Part shown: positions 27,784 to 36,610 of the stretch, piece by piece
Numbering within the stretch: position 1 is the stretch's first letter
Layout: each line of letters begins with the position of its first letter
DNA from: Terriglobia bacterium
GTDB taxonomy: Bacteria > Acidobacteriota > Terriglobia > Terriglobales > Acidobacteriaceae
Assembly (NCBI GenBank): GCA_021324365.1
Contig: JAJPJE010000043.1
Coordinates: forward strand, 1-64,000
DNA: 64,000 bases
Direction: 5' to 3'
The notes under the pieces: generated by a model
Seen by the model: the letters and a program-made list of their open reading frames with translations, nothing else
What the model was told of the DNA's origin: nothing
The model's database searches: none
Made by a program: the position numbers and the translations under genes

Positions 27784-28850
27784 CGTGCTGTCGCTGTCGC
27801 TTCCTCCTTCTTCTCGCTGCCCGTCGCAAGCAGTTCATTCACCCGTTTCATCACTTCGAACGCATCGGAAACATAGAGGACGTCGGCCTTGCCGCGTGCC
27901 CACCCACAATTCGGGTCGAGATTGATCGCTCGCCGCTCGTGAATGAACCGCCATCCGACAACATGGGGTTCTTCGCCATGGCAGCAGGTCGAAAGTCCCT
28001 TCGGATGACGCGGCGTTGCACCGGTCTGGCCGACCTGGTTCAGGTGAGTCATGAAGCCAAGTACAGCCTGATTGTCTCCACTCTGATCCACTAGCGATTT
28101 GCTACCGCCAAGCGAAGCTTTCGAGAGTTCCAGAAACCTTAGGATCAGTGACTCTGCCTCTTCCCCATGCACTTTTCCGTCCGATTGCTTCTTTGTCCAT
28201 CCAGCACCGGCGACGAAAAGAAGGTCGGCATCCGGCCGTATCGTTTGCGCTTCGCTCTTGGGCGCCCGAGTGCCAGTCACGTTGGTTCTCCTTAGCTCTG
28301 CGGGGATCACAACTGGCATTTTTTCCATCGACGGTGCGCCGGGCTCCCCTGTCCACGGCTTATGGCATCCCGATTCGAGTAGAAGAAACCAGGGACGTGC
28401 ATCGCGGCGGATCACAGCTTCAATTCGTTGCCGGTAATACCAGCGGCTCGCGGTTAATGCGCCATCTCGGATTTCGAGACCCGTGATGTGAGTGTCCGCC
28501 TGACCGGCAAGCCGGTGTGAAACACCGGGTAATACCCGAGAGAACCGCCAAGTGGCTGGAGCGAGAACGAGTGTTGGTTGGACCGCGCGGCAGATCGCTT
28601 CAAGTGCAGCGGCATCACTTGCGTACCGTGGCTGGGCAAAATCAGGCCCGCTGACAGCAAGAACGCGCGTCGCCCCACTCGAACCGATGAACGCGGCTGC
28701 GGTATCGACGTTCTCGCCAATCAGGCCGATCGTAAGCGTTGCATTCATCTGCGCAGCGACATCAATCGCAAGTCCCAACACTTCATAGACGGCTTTGGGC
28801 AGTACGTTACATGACTCATCCACGTGTGCCAGAAACAGAATCTTTTCCAC
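27780..28850 (-). CDS. Electron transfer flavoprotein, alpha subunit (EtfA/FixB-like)
   Basis: A 356-residue FAD-binding ETF subunit. The N-terminal part begins VEKILFLAHVDE, typical of EtfA, with VLAPATWRFSRVLPGVSHRLAGQADTHITG. The C-terminal FAD domain is recognisable by LLFVAGAGW, GGSKSLVDQSGDNQ, HLNQVGQTGATPRHPKGLSTCCHG and NLDPNCGWARGKADVLYVSDAFEVM. It differs from standard EtfA at the usual VGISGAIQH region, so it is a divergent lineage. The GTG at 28850 is chosen because AAGGAGAGG precedes it, discarding a 22-residue extension. It follows etfB by 50 bp, and a partial copy of the GGACATTC-type repeat lies between. Confidence 0.85.
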   Translation of the reverse strand: MEKILFLAHVDESCNVLPKAVYEVLGLAIDVAAQMNATLTIGLIGENVDTAAAFIGSSGATRVLAVSGPDFAQPRYASDAAALEAICRAVQPTLVLAPATWRFSRVLPGVSHRLAGQADTHITGLEIRDGALTASRWYYRQRIEAVIRRDARPWFLLLESGCHKPWTGEPGAPSMEKMPVVIPAELRRTNVTGTRAPKSEAQTIRPDADLLFVAGAGWTKKQSDGKVHGEEAESLILRFLELSKASLGGSKSLVDQSGDNQAVLGFMTHLNQVGQTGATPRHPKGLSTCCHGEEPHVVGWRFIHERRAINLDPNCGWARGKADVLYVSDAFEVMKRVNELLATGSEKKEEATATAR

Positions 28851-28900
28851 GACCTCTCCTTGTTTATGTGGCGCGGCCATTCCTGTCCGCACTGCAGATC

Positions 28901-29710
28901 CTACTTTCCAATCCACTCCACAATTTCCTGTGCTATCTCCTCCACGGGCCGATTCTTCACGATTCGCGTCTGCCGTTGCTGCTTCGGTGGAGTGGTGCTT
29001 AGAAACCGCAACCCGCTGCCTGCCAATGCGGCCGCTTTCGCACGCTGCAGCGCCGGCATCACCGTCCGCATATTTGCCATTCCGACCTGCGGATTATTCC
29101 GCGGCTCCGGCAAATTCCCTGTCGCCCAGCCCAGCAAGGCAGGCGGCCCGCTGCACATAGAAACCTGGTGCCGTCCACCTTCAATACGCTCCAGCACTTC
29201 GAACGATCCGTCCGCCTGAGTCGTGATCTGATCCACTCCCTGGAACTGATCGGCAATTCCGAGCCTCTCGCCCACGAGTTGCATGGTGACTCCCGCGCCG
29301 CGGCTCGCTGACTCCCAGCCTCCGAAAACGAGCAGCCGTGAACGGTCAAGACCCGCGATCGATTGCACTTCATCGGCGAGGATGGCAGCGACTCCGTAAG
29401 CATCTCCAAATCCGCTCGCCGGACCATCGACAGCAACCAGTTCAAAGCTCACTTTCTGCGCGACCGTCATCATTACTTGCTGCAGCTTGGCCTTCGGTGC
29501 CACGCTAACCAGCCAAACCTTGCTTCCGGCAACTTTCGAAGCAAGATTTGCAGCCTCGTACAACGCATGCGATGCCCACGGATCGAGTACCGCAGGCAGC
29601 ATCATTTCGTTTTTCAGCGCCGGCCCACCAGGTGTTTCGATCGGCTCGAGTGTTTGCAGCGGATCAGGCACGATGCTTCCGCAAACCACAATGTGATAAC
29701 CATTTCTCAT
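28901..29710 (-). CDS. Electron transfer flavoprotein, beta subunit (EtfB/FixA-like)
   Basis: A 269-residue AMP/FAD-binding ETF subunit. Family motifs: IVVCGSIVPDPLQTLEPI at the start, VLDPWASHALYEAANLA (the LNPYDEYAVEEA position), GDAYGVAAILADEV, LLVFGGWESASRGAGVTMQLVGERL (the SxDxxTGQVGxxLAExLG position, here altered), then LERIEGGRHQVSMCSGPPALLGW. The changes at the nucleotide-binding motif suggest a divergent ETF. It sits between the FixC-FixX fusion (35 bp upstream) and etfA in one operon. Confidence 0.87.
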   Translation of the reverse strand: MRNGYHIVVCGSIVPDPLQTLEPIETPGGPALKNEMMLPAVLDPWASHALYEAANLASKVAGSKVWLVSVAPKAKLQQVMMTVAQKVSFELVAVDGPASGFGDAYGVAAILADEVQSIAGLDRSRLLVFGGWESASRGAGVTMQLVGERLGIADQFQGVDQITTQADGSFEVLERIEGGRHQVSMCSGPPALLGWATGNLPEPRNNPQVGMANMRTVMPALQRAKAAALAGSGLRFLSTTPPKQQRQTRIVKNRPVEEIAQEIVEWIGK

Positions 29711-29745
29711 CGCTCTAAGATCCTCGGTATTTCAACTGAAGCAGG

Positions 29746-31608
29746 TCAGTTCAACGTGGAATGTAACCCGCCGGCACCCGCGCGGAACTCAATATTTCCA
29801 TGCTCTCCGTCGACGCTCTGCCGACAATTCCAAAGACAAGCGCCACAGAAAACGCATTTTTCGCGATCGAATGCAGGAACCTCGTCATCGCCACGCGTGA
29901 GCGCCTGGCCCGAGCACATTTCAACGCACAGCTTGGGATTGCATTTGTGACACAGTTCCGGATGGAGAAACACGATGTGATTCGCATATCCCGCAGGCGC
30001 CTGCACTCCGCCTCCCATTAACAATGCATCCTGATGCGATATCAGCAGCTTGCCATCGAGCGGTATCCGGGGCCAGCCGCAGCGATCCATAATGCAGTCG
30101 TGTGCAGAAATGCCGGCCTCGGCGCACTGCTGAGCAATTTCTCGGAGCTCGTGCCTTGGAATGCGATCGCAATAGCGCTCTTCCAGTTCGCTCGTTGCTT
30201 TCGGCAAGGGCTGAAAATCGCGCGACAGTGAGAACCGCCCCTTCGTGAAGCCTGCCAATGCCATGCCCAGCATCCCGGTCACGACACCAGAAGCGAATCC
30301 GTTGCGCGAATCCCCAGCGATGCGCGCTTCCTCGCCTATCAAACTTTCACGTCGCCTGCGCACATACATCTCCTGCAGGTTTTCGCGCGTGAATGGCCTT
30401 CGCTGTTCCAGCAATTCGATCACAGCCTCGGCAAGCTGCACGCCGGTAGTCCAGGCTTCATCGACGCCGGAACCTGCGAGCACATTCGTGCTGCCGGAGC
30501 CTTCTCCAATGCGTGCGTAACCATTCCCCGCGAGAAATGGCTCGCCGTGCCGGCCCGATTCCTGCAGAGACTTTGCGCCCCAGGACTTCAGCGTACCTCC
30601 CTGCAGATGCCGCCATAAATAAGGATGGAGCAGGAAGTGCTGCAGATAGCGATAACCTGTTCGCACCGGGCTCTTGAACCATGAAGGAATGAATATGCCC
30701 ACAGAGGCCAGGCGATCCGGGTGTACGTATAGAAATCCGAAAATCTCAGGCTCAGGGAAGCCAATCGTATGAAATACCGTTCCCGCTTCGAGTCCAGACT
30801 CCTCACTCAGTTCGATCACCATCTTCATGCCGAGCGCGTACTCGCGCTGGTTGTGCCCGTCCGGCAGACCAAACTCTTGATCCAGTTGACGACCCACCAC
30901 CCCCACCGGTCCGTCGCCAATTACTGTGAGGGCCGCGTGCACATCCATGCCGGGAAGAAAACCGGCATCAGGGTTTCCCTGCAAGTCTGTTCCCTGATCT
31001 GCAAGGCGAACGCCTACGACGGTTTCATTTTCGACCAGCGGAGCGGCAACCGGTGTGCCCGGCCATATCTGCACCGTGCCCGATCCCATCAACTGTTCTC
31101 CCACCCACTGGTTGAATTGTCCCAGGCCCAGAATCAATCCGTCATGTTTCTGCATGAACCAAGGAATATATGGAAGTTCCAGCGCGTGATGGCGTACCGG
31201 GAGCGTCCAGCTGAAAGTTCGAATCAACTTATCAGCGAGACGTAGGGCGACCGAGCGATTGCTGGCTCCAATGGGATCAAGAAGATAGACAAGCTTTTCC
31301 GACTTGACTCGCGCAGCCATCGGAATGGCTGCTGCATCCAGACCAGGAAAGCTCTGTCGAATCCCGCGCGCGCGAGTAACCGCCCCGGAAACCCCGAACC
31401 CGAGTGCGTCCGCGCGCTCGTAACACATCACCTGCAATGGCAACCCCGGCGAGACGATGCTTTCCAGCTGCGGTGTGCCTTCCGGATTCATGATTTCCCG
31501 CGAGAGCGTTGTCAGGAATCCGCCCATAGCAGGGCCAAAGCCGACACAGGCGATGTCGACCACCATCTCGGAACGCGATACTTCTGTGGAAGTAGGAGGC
31601 GCACTCAT
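29746..31608 (-). CDS. FixC-like flavoprotein fused to FixX-like ferredoxin (ETF:quinone oxidoreductase type)
   Basis: A 620-residue protein. The N-terminal part is a FAD-binding oxidoreductase of the FixC/ETF-QO family (VDIACVGFGPAMGGFL near residue 17, ARIGEGSGSTNVLAGSGVDEAWTTGVQLAEAV near 385). The last ~80 residues form a ferredoxin of the FixX type with two cysteine clusters: C-x2-C-x4-C-x3-C (LCHKCNPKLCVEMC) and C-x2-C-x2-C-x3-C (CVFCGACLWNC, about 584-594). It probably passes electrons from the ETF to quinone or a ferredoxin. FixC and FixX are usually separate genes, so the fusion is notable. Its start overlaps the acyl-CoA dehydrogenase stop by 4 bp (ATGA), implying translational coupling. 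Confidence 0.88.
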   Translation of the reverse strand: MSAPPTSTEVSRSEMVVDIACVGFGPAMGGFLTTLSREIMNPEGTPQLESIVSPGLPLQVMCYERADALGFGVSGAVTRARGIRQSFPGLDAAAIPMAARVKSEKLVYLLDPIGASNRSVALRLADKLIRTFSWTLPVRHHALELPYIPWFMQKHDGLILGLGQFNQWVGEQLMGSGTVQIWPGTPVAAPLVENETVVGVRLADQGTDLQGNPDAGFLPGMDVHAALTVIGDGPVGVVGRQLDQEFGLPDGHNQREYALGMKMVIELSEESGLEAGTVFHTIGFPEPEIFGFLYVHPDRLASVGIFIPSWFKSPVRTGYRYLQHFLLHPYLWRHLQGGTLKSWGAKSLQESGRHGEPFLAGNGYARIGEGSGSTNVLAGSGVDEAWTTGVQLAEAVIELLEQRRPFTRENLQEMYVRRRRESLIGEEARIAGDSRNGFASGVVTGMLGMALAGFTKGRFSLSRDFQPLPKATSELEERYCDRIPRHELREIAQQCAEAGISAHDCIMDRCGWPRIPLDGKLLISHQDALLMGGGVQAPAGYANHIVFLHPELCHKCNPKLCVEMCSGQALTRGDDEVPAFDREKCVFCGACLWNCRQSVDGEHGNIEFRAGAGGLHSTLN

Positions 31609-33818
31609 GCCGGATAATCCAGTGCTTCGGGGATCATGATTTTGGAAATCGCCTCCGCAGCGCGGTCCTTAGCCAAACGGCATCCCGTAAGACAAATATC
31701 GAGCCTGCTGCGCAGCACCTGGAACTGCTGCAAGCCCGCACAACCGGCGCATGGCCCAGCCTTGCCCGCGTGAGAGCCGTCGGTGGCGATCACATCGAGT
31801 GCACACGCTGCGATCCCTGGCATGATACTCTCCAGTTCATCCAAGTCTTCGGCGCGATAACACGACTTATATCCCTCAGCATCCCACGCCGGATGGCGGT
31901 TATAGCCAAATACCAGCTCTGCGCAGATCCGTCCCGCTTCTCCGCTGGCCCGTGCCGTTTGCACATGGCACAGGTCGCTCATGAAGTTGAGCAGTCCGTG
32001 CAAACCGTCCGCCAGTGCGGCATCTTCACCTCCGCGTCTCTCCAGTTCAAGCACATCGAGAATCTGGCAACGTGCCGCAACCAGCCAGCACAACGCATCT
32101 GCCAGCGGAAATGTCACGCCTTGCCGGGCACTGTGATAGAGCTTCGACCCGTCTGCATCCGACGTGTGCTGCAGATGGTCGATACTCCACAACCACAACA
32201 GCATCGCCGTCGCCAGCGTGCATGCGCCCGTGCCGGGGTGTGTAGCGGCAATCTCACGCATCTCGCGTACCCAATTTCGGAACTGCGCCAGGAAAACAGG
32301 GTTCGTCATAGTCACCGACAACTGGCGACGCTGCACAGCCTCGGGCCCTTCGTAAGTGGCTTCGAGTTGCGAATCCATCCACTTGTGGCCGAGAAAGCCG
32401 GGGCAATCTTCCGTAATTCCATACCCGCCCATGAGGCTGACGGCCTCACGCATCATCTGCGAACCAAACCCCGTGTTCCACAACTTAGTGGCGGGACATA
32501 GCACGTCGGCCAGCGAATCCATTTGCACGAAGCGCAGCATCGGATCAGCTTCTAGCTTCGCTCTTTGTGCATCGTACGCTGGCAGATCCAGCAACTTCAC
32601 GGCCTCATCCCACGCTTCCCGAAAGATTTTCATTCGCGCACGAGCACCGGTAATTCCGCGCTGTGTCAACTGTTCGTCAATCTCACGCTCGATCGGGTCG
32701 AGTTCATCGAAGAGTCGTGAGGCTGCGAATCCCAGCGATGCGCTGGCCTCGCCTGCCGCCCACACGTCTACCAGTCGATGCAGCGCGTCTTCTCTCTGCT
32801 GAAGCCCAAGTTCATAACGGATGGATCCCGGCGTAGCCATTTCCGCGCCGCGAAAGCGCCCTCGCTGGTACCGAATGATCGGCTCAACGGCGGACAACAG
32901 CTTGGCAGCCGTCATCACGCCGACCGTCACTCGCGTTCTGCGGAATACAGCCTCGATGACTTCGCTATGGCTAAATCGCGGAACAATGACGCCATCCTTA
33001 ATGTCATAACCGCCCACAATGCGGCTGGCTGGAATTCGCAGGCTAAAGATCGGATCGCCGGTTGAAGAAAGCTGATGAACCAGTTTGCGGGTGGGAGTTC
33101 CGCGATCAAATGTTCCCGGATCACCTTCCTCCAGGATGACCATGCAGCTTCCCTTGATGCGTGGATCGGCAGAGTCGACGGCTGCCGTTACGAAATTCGC
33201 GAATCCAATATTCGTGATGAACCGGCCCCGTTTTTCGACATGCAGGATTGGCTCGTCTCCCGGATTCCACGATTCCACACGGAGCTTGCCATTCAGCATG
33301 CCCGTGTCTACGCCAACGTAGGGAATCGGTTCGGTCAGGCAAAAGGCTCCGCGCCAAGGTCTGCGCTCTTCTCCCGGCTGCGCCGGAGCCGCAAGTCGCA
33401 TGTAGTGATCTCGTTGTTCGGGCGTACCGCGCTCGTGGATCGGCGCCAACGCGAGACATCCTGCAAGACTTCCCGTTGCCGCTCCGCCATCTACCCAAGC
33501 CAGTTCGAATGCAACCAGAGCGAGCGCCAGATTCTTTGGTCCGGCAATGAAACCGCCCTGTTCAGGTTCCATGAAAACTGCCGTGATTCCCGATTTATCG
33601 AAGTACTCCAGCAGTTCCGACTTTTGCTCAGTCCATTCATGCGAATTGCGGCCTCCGGCAGCGACCAGCCGTGCCACGGGACCACGCGCAACAGCGCGCA
33701 CTGACTGGATCAGCATTTGCAAGTCATAGCGATCCGCGAATCGCCACTGGATTTGTCTCACCAAATCAGTGGGCAAGGTGTGGAGAGTCTCCGGAGCGGC
33801 GGAAATCGCGGTTGCCAT
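31605..33818 (-). CDS. Large acyl-CoA dehydrogenase (operon with ETF genes)
   Basis: A 737-residue protein. The central part has acyl-CoA dehydrogenase features: GITAVFMEPEQGG, AFCLTEPIPYVGVD, RFITNIGFANFVTAAVD, FSLRIPASRIVGGYDI, VSLMGGYGITEDCPGFLGHKWMDSQLEATYEGPE (Glu in TYEG near 491 is the likely base). A ~200-residue C-terminal extension, Cys-rich near the end (GPCAGCAGLQQF), has no recognised function. The protein is nearly twice the usual 380 residues. The start has AAAGGAAG upstream. It leads the operon ACAD, FixC-FixX, EtfB, EtfA, so it presumably hands electrons directly to this ETF. The substrate is unknown. Confidence 0.88.
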   Translation of the reverse strand: MATAISAAPETLHTLPTDLVRQIQWRFADRYDLQMLIQSVRAVARGPVARLVAAGGRNSHEWTEQKSELLEYFDKSGITAVFMEPEQGGFIAGPKNLALALVAFELAWVDGGAATGSLAGCLALAPIHERGTPEQRDHYMRLAAPAQPGEERRPWRGAFCLTEPIPYVGVDTGMLNGKLRVESWNPGDEPILHVEKRGRFITNIGFANFVTAAVDSADPRIKGSCMVILEEGDPGTFDRGTPTRKLVHQLSSTGDPIFSLRIPASRIVGGYDIKDGVIVPRFSHSEVIEAVFRRTRVTVGVMTAAKLLSAVEPIIRYQRGRFRGAEMATPGSIRYELGLQQREDALHRLVDVWAAGEASASLGFAASRLFDELDPIEREIDEQLTQRGITGARARMKIFREAWDEAVKLLDLPAYDAQRAKLEADPMLRFVQMDSLADVLCPATKLWNTGFGSQMMREAVSLMGGYGITEDCPGFLGHKWMDSQLEATYEGPEAVQRRQLSVTMTNPVFLAQFRNWVREMREIAATHPGTGACTLATAMLLWLWSIDHLQHTSDADGSKLYHSARQGVTFPLADALCWLVAARCQILDVLELERRGGEDAALADGLHGLLNFMSDLCHVQTARASGEAGRICAELVFGYNRHPAWDAEGYKSCYRAEDLDELESIMPGIAACALDVIATDGSHAGKAGPCAGCAGLQQFQVLRSRLDICLTGCRLAKDRAAEAISKIMIPEALDYPA

Positions 33819-34294
33819 AAAACTTCCTTTCGCAGGACGAACGCGATTTTCCGGGCGGCACGACCCAAGGGTCTAGGACGTATGTCATAGGGTCTTGTGA
33901 CCTCCATTGTCGAGATCACCCCAAGGACTCGGGTGATCTGTAATCGGTAATCTGAATGCACCTAATCCGACAGTTCTCGATCAACTAGCACCGGTATCAG
34001 AAATGTGATTTGAAGGGGTGCGCCTTTCAGGCGCGCCGTTCTGAGCCACAAATCCGTGGGACTTTAGCCCCTGAGGCAGAGTATCCATTTGTGCAACCGG
34101 TTCAAGTCACTCAACTCACAGACACAATGACCAGATTGCTCGATCGCCAGATCACCCCGATGATCGATTACTCGCTTCTGTTGTAGTGCAAACATATTAT
34201 TGACTCGACCACGCACGCGTGAGTGCGGTGATTTTTTCCCGGAAATCACCACTACGTCACAACGTTTTCGTGACGCAAATCACCGAGTGCCGCT
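33819..34294. other. Divergent intergenic region with hairpins
   Basis: This 476 bp stretch separates the acyl-CoA dehydrogenase operon from DAHP synthase. It contains a palindromic repeat-like segment (about 34019-34076: GCGCCTTTCAGGCGC, then GGGACTTTAGCCCC) and two adjacent hairpins near its right end (separate entry). The short frames here do not look coding. Confidence 0.55.
34227..34284 (+). promoter_or_regulatory. Possible leader with alternative hairpins before DAHP synthase
   Basis: GGTGATTT (34227-34234) can pair with AAATCACC at 34243-34250 or with an identical AAATCACC at 34277-34284. Between them CGTCAC (34255-34260) pairs with GTGACG (34270-34275). The two pairings are mutually exclusive and end 10 nt before the proposed start codon. 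This could be a control leader or merely a repeated protein-binding site. It is not a known riboswitch class. Confidence 0.35.
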
Positions 34295-35206
34295 GTGCAT
34301 CGACCTAAGTTGTCTCCCGGTAACGTGAACACTCCCTGGAATGGACATTTCTCTTCGTTCGACCTGGTAACGAAGAAGAGTCCGGACGCCCAGACAGTTA
34401 TCCGCGTCCGCGACATCGAGATCGGTGCTGGCGACTTCGTCGTGATGGCAGGACCGTGCGCCGTTGAGTCCGAGCAACAGGTTCTGCGCACGGCGGAGTC
34501 TGTCGCGCGCTCCGGTGCCCGCATCCTGCGTGGTGGCGCCTACAAACCTCGCTCCTCGCCCTATTCCTTTCAGGGACTCGGCATCGACGGACTCAAGATC
34601 CTGGCCAAAGCCCGAGAAGCTACCGGACTCGCGATTGTCACGGAGGTCATGTCCGAAACTGACGTACCCGTGATCGCGGAGTATACCGACATCATGCAAG
34701 TCGGCACCCGCAACATGGAGAACTATTCCCTGCTGGAAGCGCTCGGTAAATGCGGGCGCGCCGTTCTTCTGAAGCGCGGCATGACGGCGACCCTGCAGGA
34801 GTTATTGCGCTCTGCCCAGTGCATCGTGATGGCGGGCAATCCGGATGTCATTTTCTGCGAGCGCGGAATTCGCACTTTCGAGAAAGCAACCCGCAATACT
34901 TTCGACGTAAGTGCTGTTCCGGTATTGAAAATGGTTTCACATCTGCCGGTCATTGTTGATCCCAGCCATGCTGCCGGCTTGCGAGCGCTTGTACCAGTTC
35001 TCGCGCGCGCCGGAGTTGTTGTTGGAGCCGACGGCCTGCTGGTCGAAGTTCACCCGAATCCTGCAAAGGCGATGAGCGATGGGGAACAATCGCTAACCTT
35101 CGACCAGTTTGCGTCCATGATGCGCGATCTGCAGCCCTATATCGACCTTCAGGCGGAATATCGGGAAGTTCAGTCGGAATTGGCCGTTTCGGCAGGGGGT
35201 CGTTAG
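34295..35206 (+). CDS. aroF: 3-deoxy-7-phosphoheptulonate (DAHP) synthase
   Basis: A 303-residue TIM-barrel enzyme condensing phosphoenolpyruvate with erythrose-4-phosphate, the first step of aromatic synthesis. Motifs of the AroA-beta/KDO8P-like type: [89 protein letters not shown] and [22 protein letters not shown]. Only a short N-terminus precedes the barrel, with no ACT or chorismate-mutase domain. The start is uncertain: GTG at 34295 is given, GTG at 34325 is possible, and neither has a clear Shine-Dalgarno. It is followed after 5 bp by the exported-protein cluster, so read-through is possible. Confidence 0.93.
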   Translation: MHRPKLSPGNVNTPWNGHFSSFDLVTKKSPDAQTVIRVRDIEIGAGDFVVMAGPCAVESEQQVLRTAESVARSGARILRGGAYKPRSSPYSFQGLGIDGLKILAKAREATGLAIVTEVMSETDVPVIAEYTDIMQVGTRNMENYSLLEALGKCGRAVLLKRGMTATLQELLRSAQCIVMAGNPDVIFCERGIRTFEKATRNTFDVSAVPVLKMVSHLPVIVDPSHAAGLRALVPVLARAGVVVGADGLLVEVHPNPAKAMSDGEQSLTFDQFASMMRDLQPYIDLQAEYREVQSELAVSAGGR

Positions 35207-35211
35207 CGAAA

Positions 35212-36609
35212 ATGCGGCCAATCAAACTCCCCTTCCTTTTGATCTCATGCCTGCTCTTCATATCCGCATCTTCATTTGGCGGTTCTGCTCTCAGCACTCC
35301 AGCCATCATCTACACCACAGCACCTAGATACGATTCCGAAGCGTGGCTTCGCGGCGCGGAACGATTTCCCGCCGGCGCGAAACTCTGGATCCACGACGCT
35401 AAGCGCCAACGCGAGCTGTTTCGCGAGTTCGCCGCCTCGGCCGATCCAAATGTCTCATTCGACGGCACGCGGGTTCTGTTCGCAGCCAAGCGCCGCATGA
35501 GCGATCATTGGCAGATATGGGAAGGCGCAACGGATGGCACCGACCCGAAGCAGATCACGGCCTGCAAATCCGATTGCATTACTCCGTTCTACCTCCCCGG
35601 CTCGCAATTTGTTTTTGCCGAGCGTAAAAACGGCCGCTTCGTAATCGAAACCGCCCCTTTGAACGAAGACCAGGCTGAGTATGGAATCCGCCCCGCCTTG
35701 AGTGCGCAGATCAACGCCGTTCCACTCACTTTCATCCCCGGCAATGCGCTTCCCACCGATGTTCTCCGCGATGGCCGCATTCTGTTCCAAGCTGCTTATC
35801 CTCTAGGTGCTGGTTCGAAAGCGGAACTCTATACCGTTTACAGCGACGGCAGCGGAGTGGAATCCTATCGCTGCGATCACGGGGCCGACCGCCACTCAGG
35901 CAGGCAGAACGATGCCGGCGACATCGTCTTCGTCTCCTCAAACCGTCTTGAACGCTTCACCTCGCCACTGGCACACGCGGATGCGATTAGTTCACCCGCC
36001 GGGCAGTTTGCAGGAGACGTAGTCCAATTGCCCTCGGGGGATTGGCTGGTATCTTGGCGTTCCAGTTCTGCCGAGCCGTATCGGCTCATGCAGTGGAGAC
36101 CCACCGCTCAAACACTACAACCCTTTACGTCGGAGAGCGGCTCGAATCTCGTCCAACCGGCAGTCATAGTAAAGCGACCCGTTCCCAACCGCCATCCATC
36201 CGGTCTGCACGAATGGGCGAACGCAAACATCCTTTGTCTTAACGCTTATACATCCAAAGATCATTTCGACCCAGGTTCAATCGCGAGCGTGAAGGTCTAT
36301 GCTGCCGCCACATCGGGCGAGCCGAAACTTCTTGGTTCTTCTCCCGTTGAAAGTGATGGATCTTTCTTCCTGCACGTCCCGTCCGACCAACCCATCCGCT
36401 TCGAACTACTCGACAGGAGAGGAAAAACGCTGAAGAAGGAATCAGGCTGGTTCTGGATGCGCCGCGGAGAGCAACGTATTTGCGTCGGTTGTCATGCCGG
36501 ACCTGAACGCGCTCCTGATAACGAAGTTCCCGAAGTTCTCCAGAAGTCGACTGATCCGCTCGACCTTACCTTGCAACCGGCCCACAGCACACGGACAGGA
36601 GGTCACTAA
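35212..36609 (+). CDS. Exported TolB-like propeller with one haem c site (HzsA-related)
   Basis: A 465-residue protein with a signal peptide (LPFLLISCLLFISASSFGGSA). Its WD/TolB-like propeller has blades ending in DGTRVLFAAKRR, GSQFVFAERK, DGRILFQAAYP, GDIVFVSSNRLE. A C-terminal haem-binding motif CVGCHAGPERAPDNEVP is at about 424-440. The propeller plus R-x-C-V-G-C-H-x-G-PE layout resembles proteins annotated as hydrazine-synthase A-related, found in many bacteria without anammox. One covalently bound haem is predicted, with unknown partner. It is the first gene of the 35.2-43.5 kb cluster; the next gene begins 1 bp after its stop. Confidence 0.82.
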   Translation: MRPIKLPFLLISCLLFISASSFGGSALSTPAIIYTTAPRYDSEAWLRGAERFPAGAKLWIHDAKRQRELFREFAASADPNVSFDGTRVLFAAKRRMSDHWQIWEGATDGTDPKQITACKSDCITPFYLPGSQFVFAERKNGRFVIETAPLNEDQAEYGIRPALSAQINAVPLTFIPGNALPTDVLRDGRILFQAAYPLGAGSKAELYTVYSDGSGVESYRCDHGADRHSGRQNDAGDIVFVSSNRLERFTSPLAHADAISSPAGQFAGDVVQLPSGDWLVSWRSSSAEPYRLMQWRPTAQTLQPFTSESGSNLVQPAVIVKRPVPNRHPSGLHEWANANILCLNAYTSKDHFDPGSIASVKVYAAATSGEPKLLGSSPVESDGSFFLHVPSDQPIRFELLDRRGKTLKKESGWFWMRRGEQRICVGCHAGPERAPDNEVPEVLQKSTDPLDLTLQPAHSTRTGGH

Positions 36610-36610
36610 T

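Noticed and set aside
31770-32501. 243-codon plus-strand ORF inside the acyl-CoA dehydrogenase gene
   Set aside because: It is antisense to a strongly supported gene with FAD and catalytic motifs, so it is a shadow frame.
34064-34252. 62-codon minus-strand ORF in the DAHP synthase upstream region
   Set aside because: It covers hairpin DNA and has no recognisable protein features.
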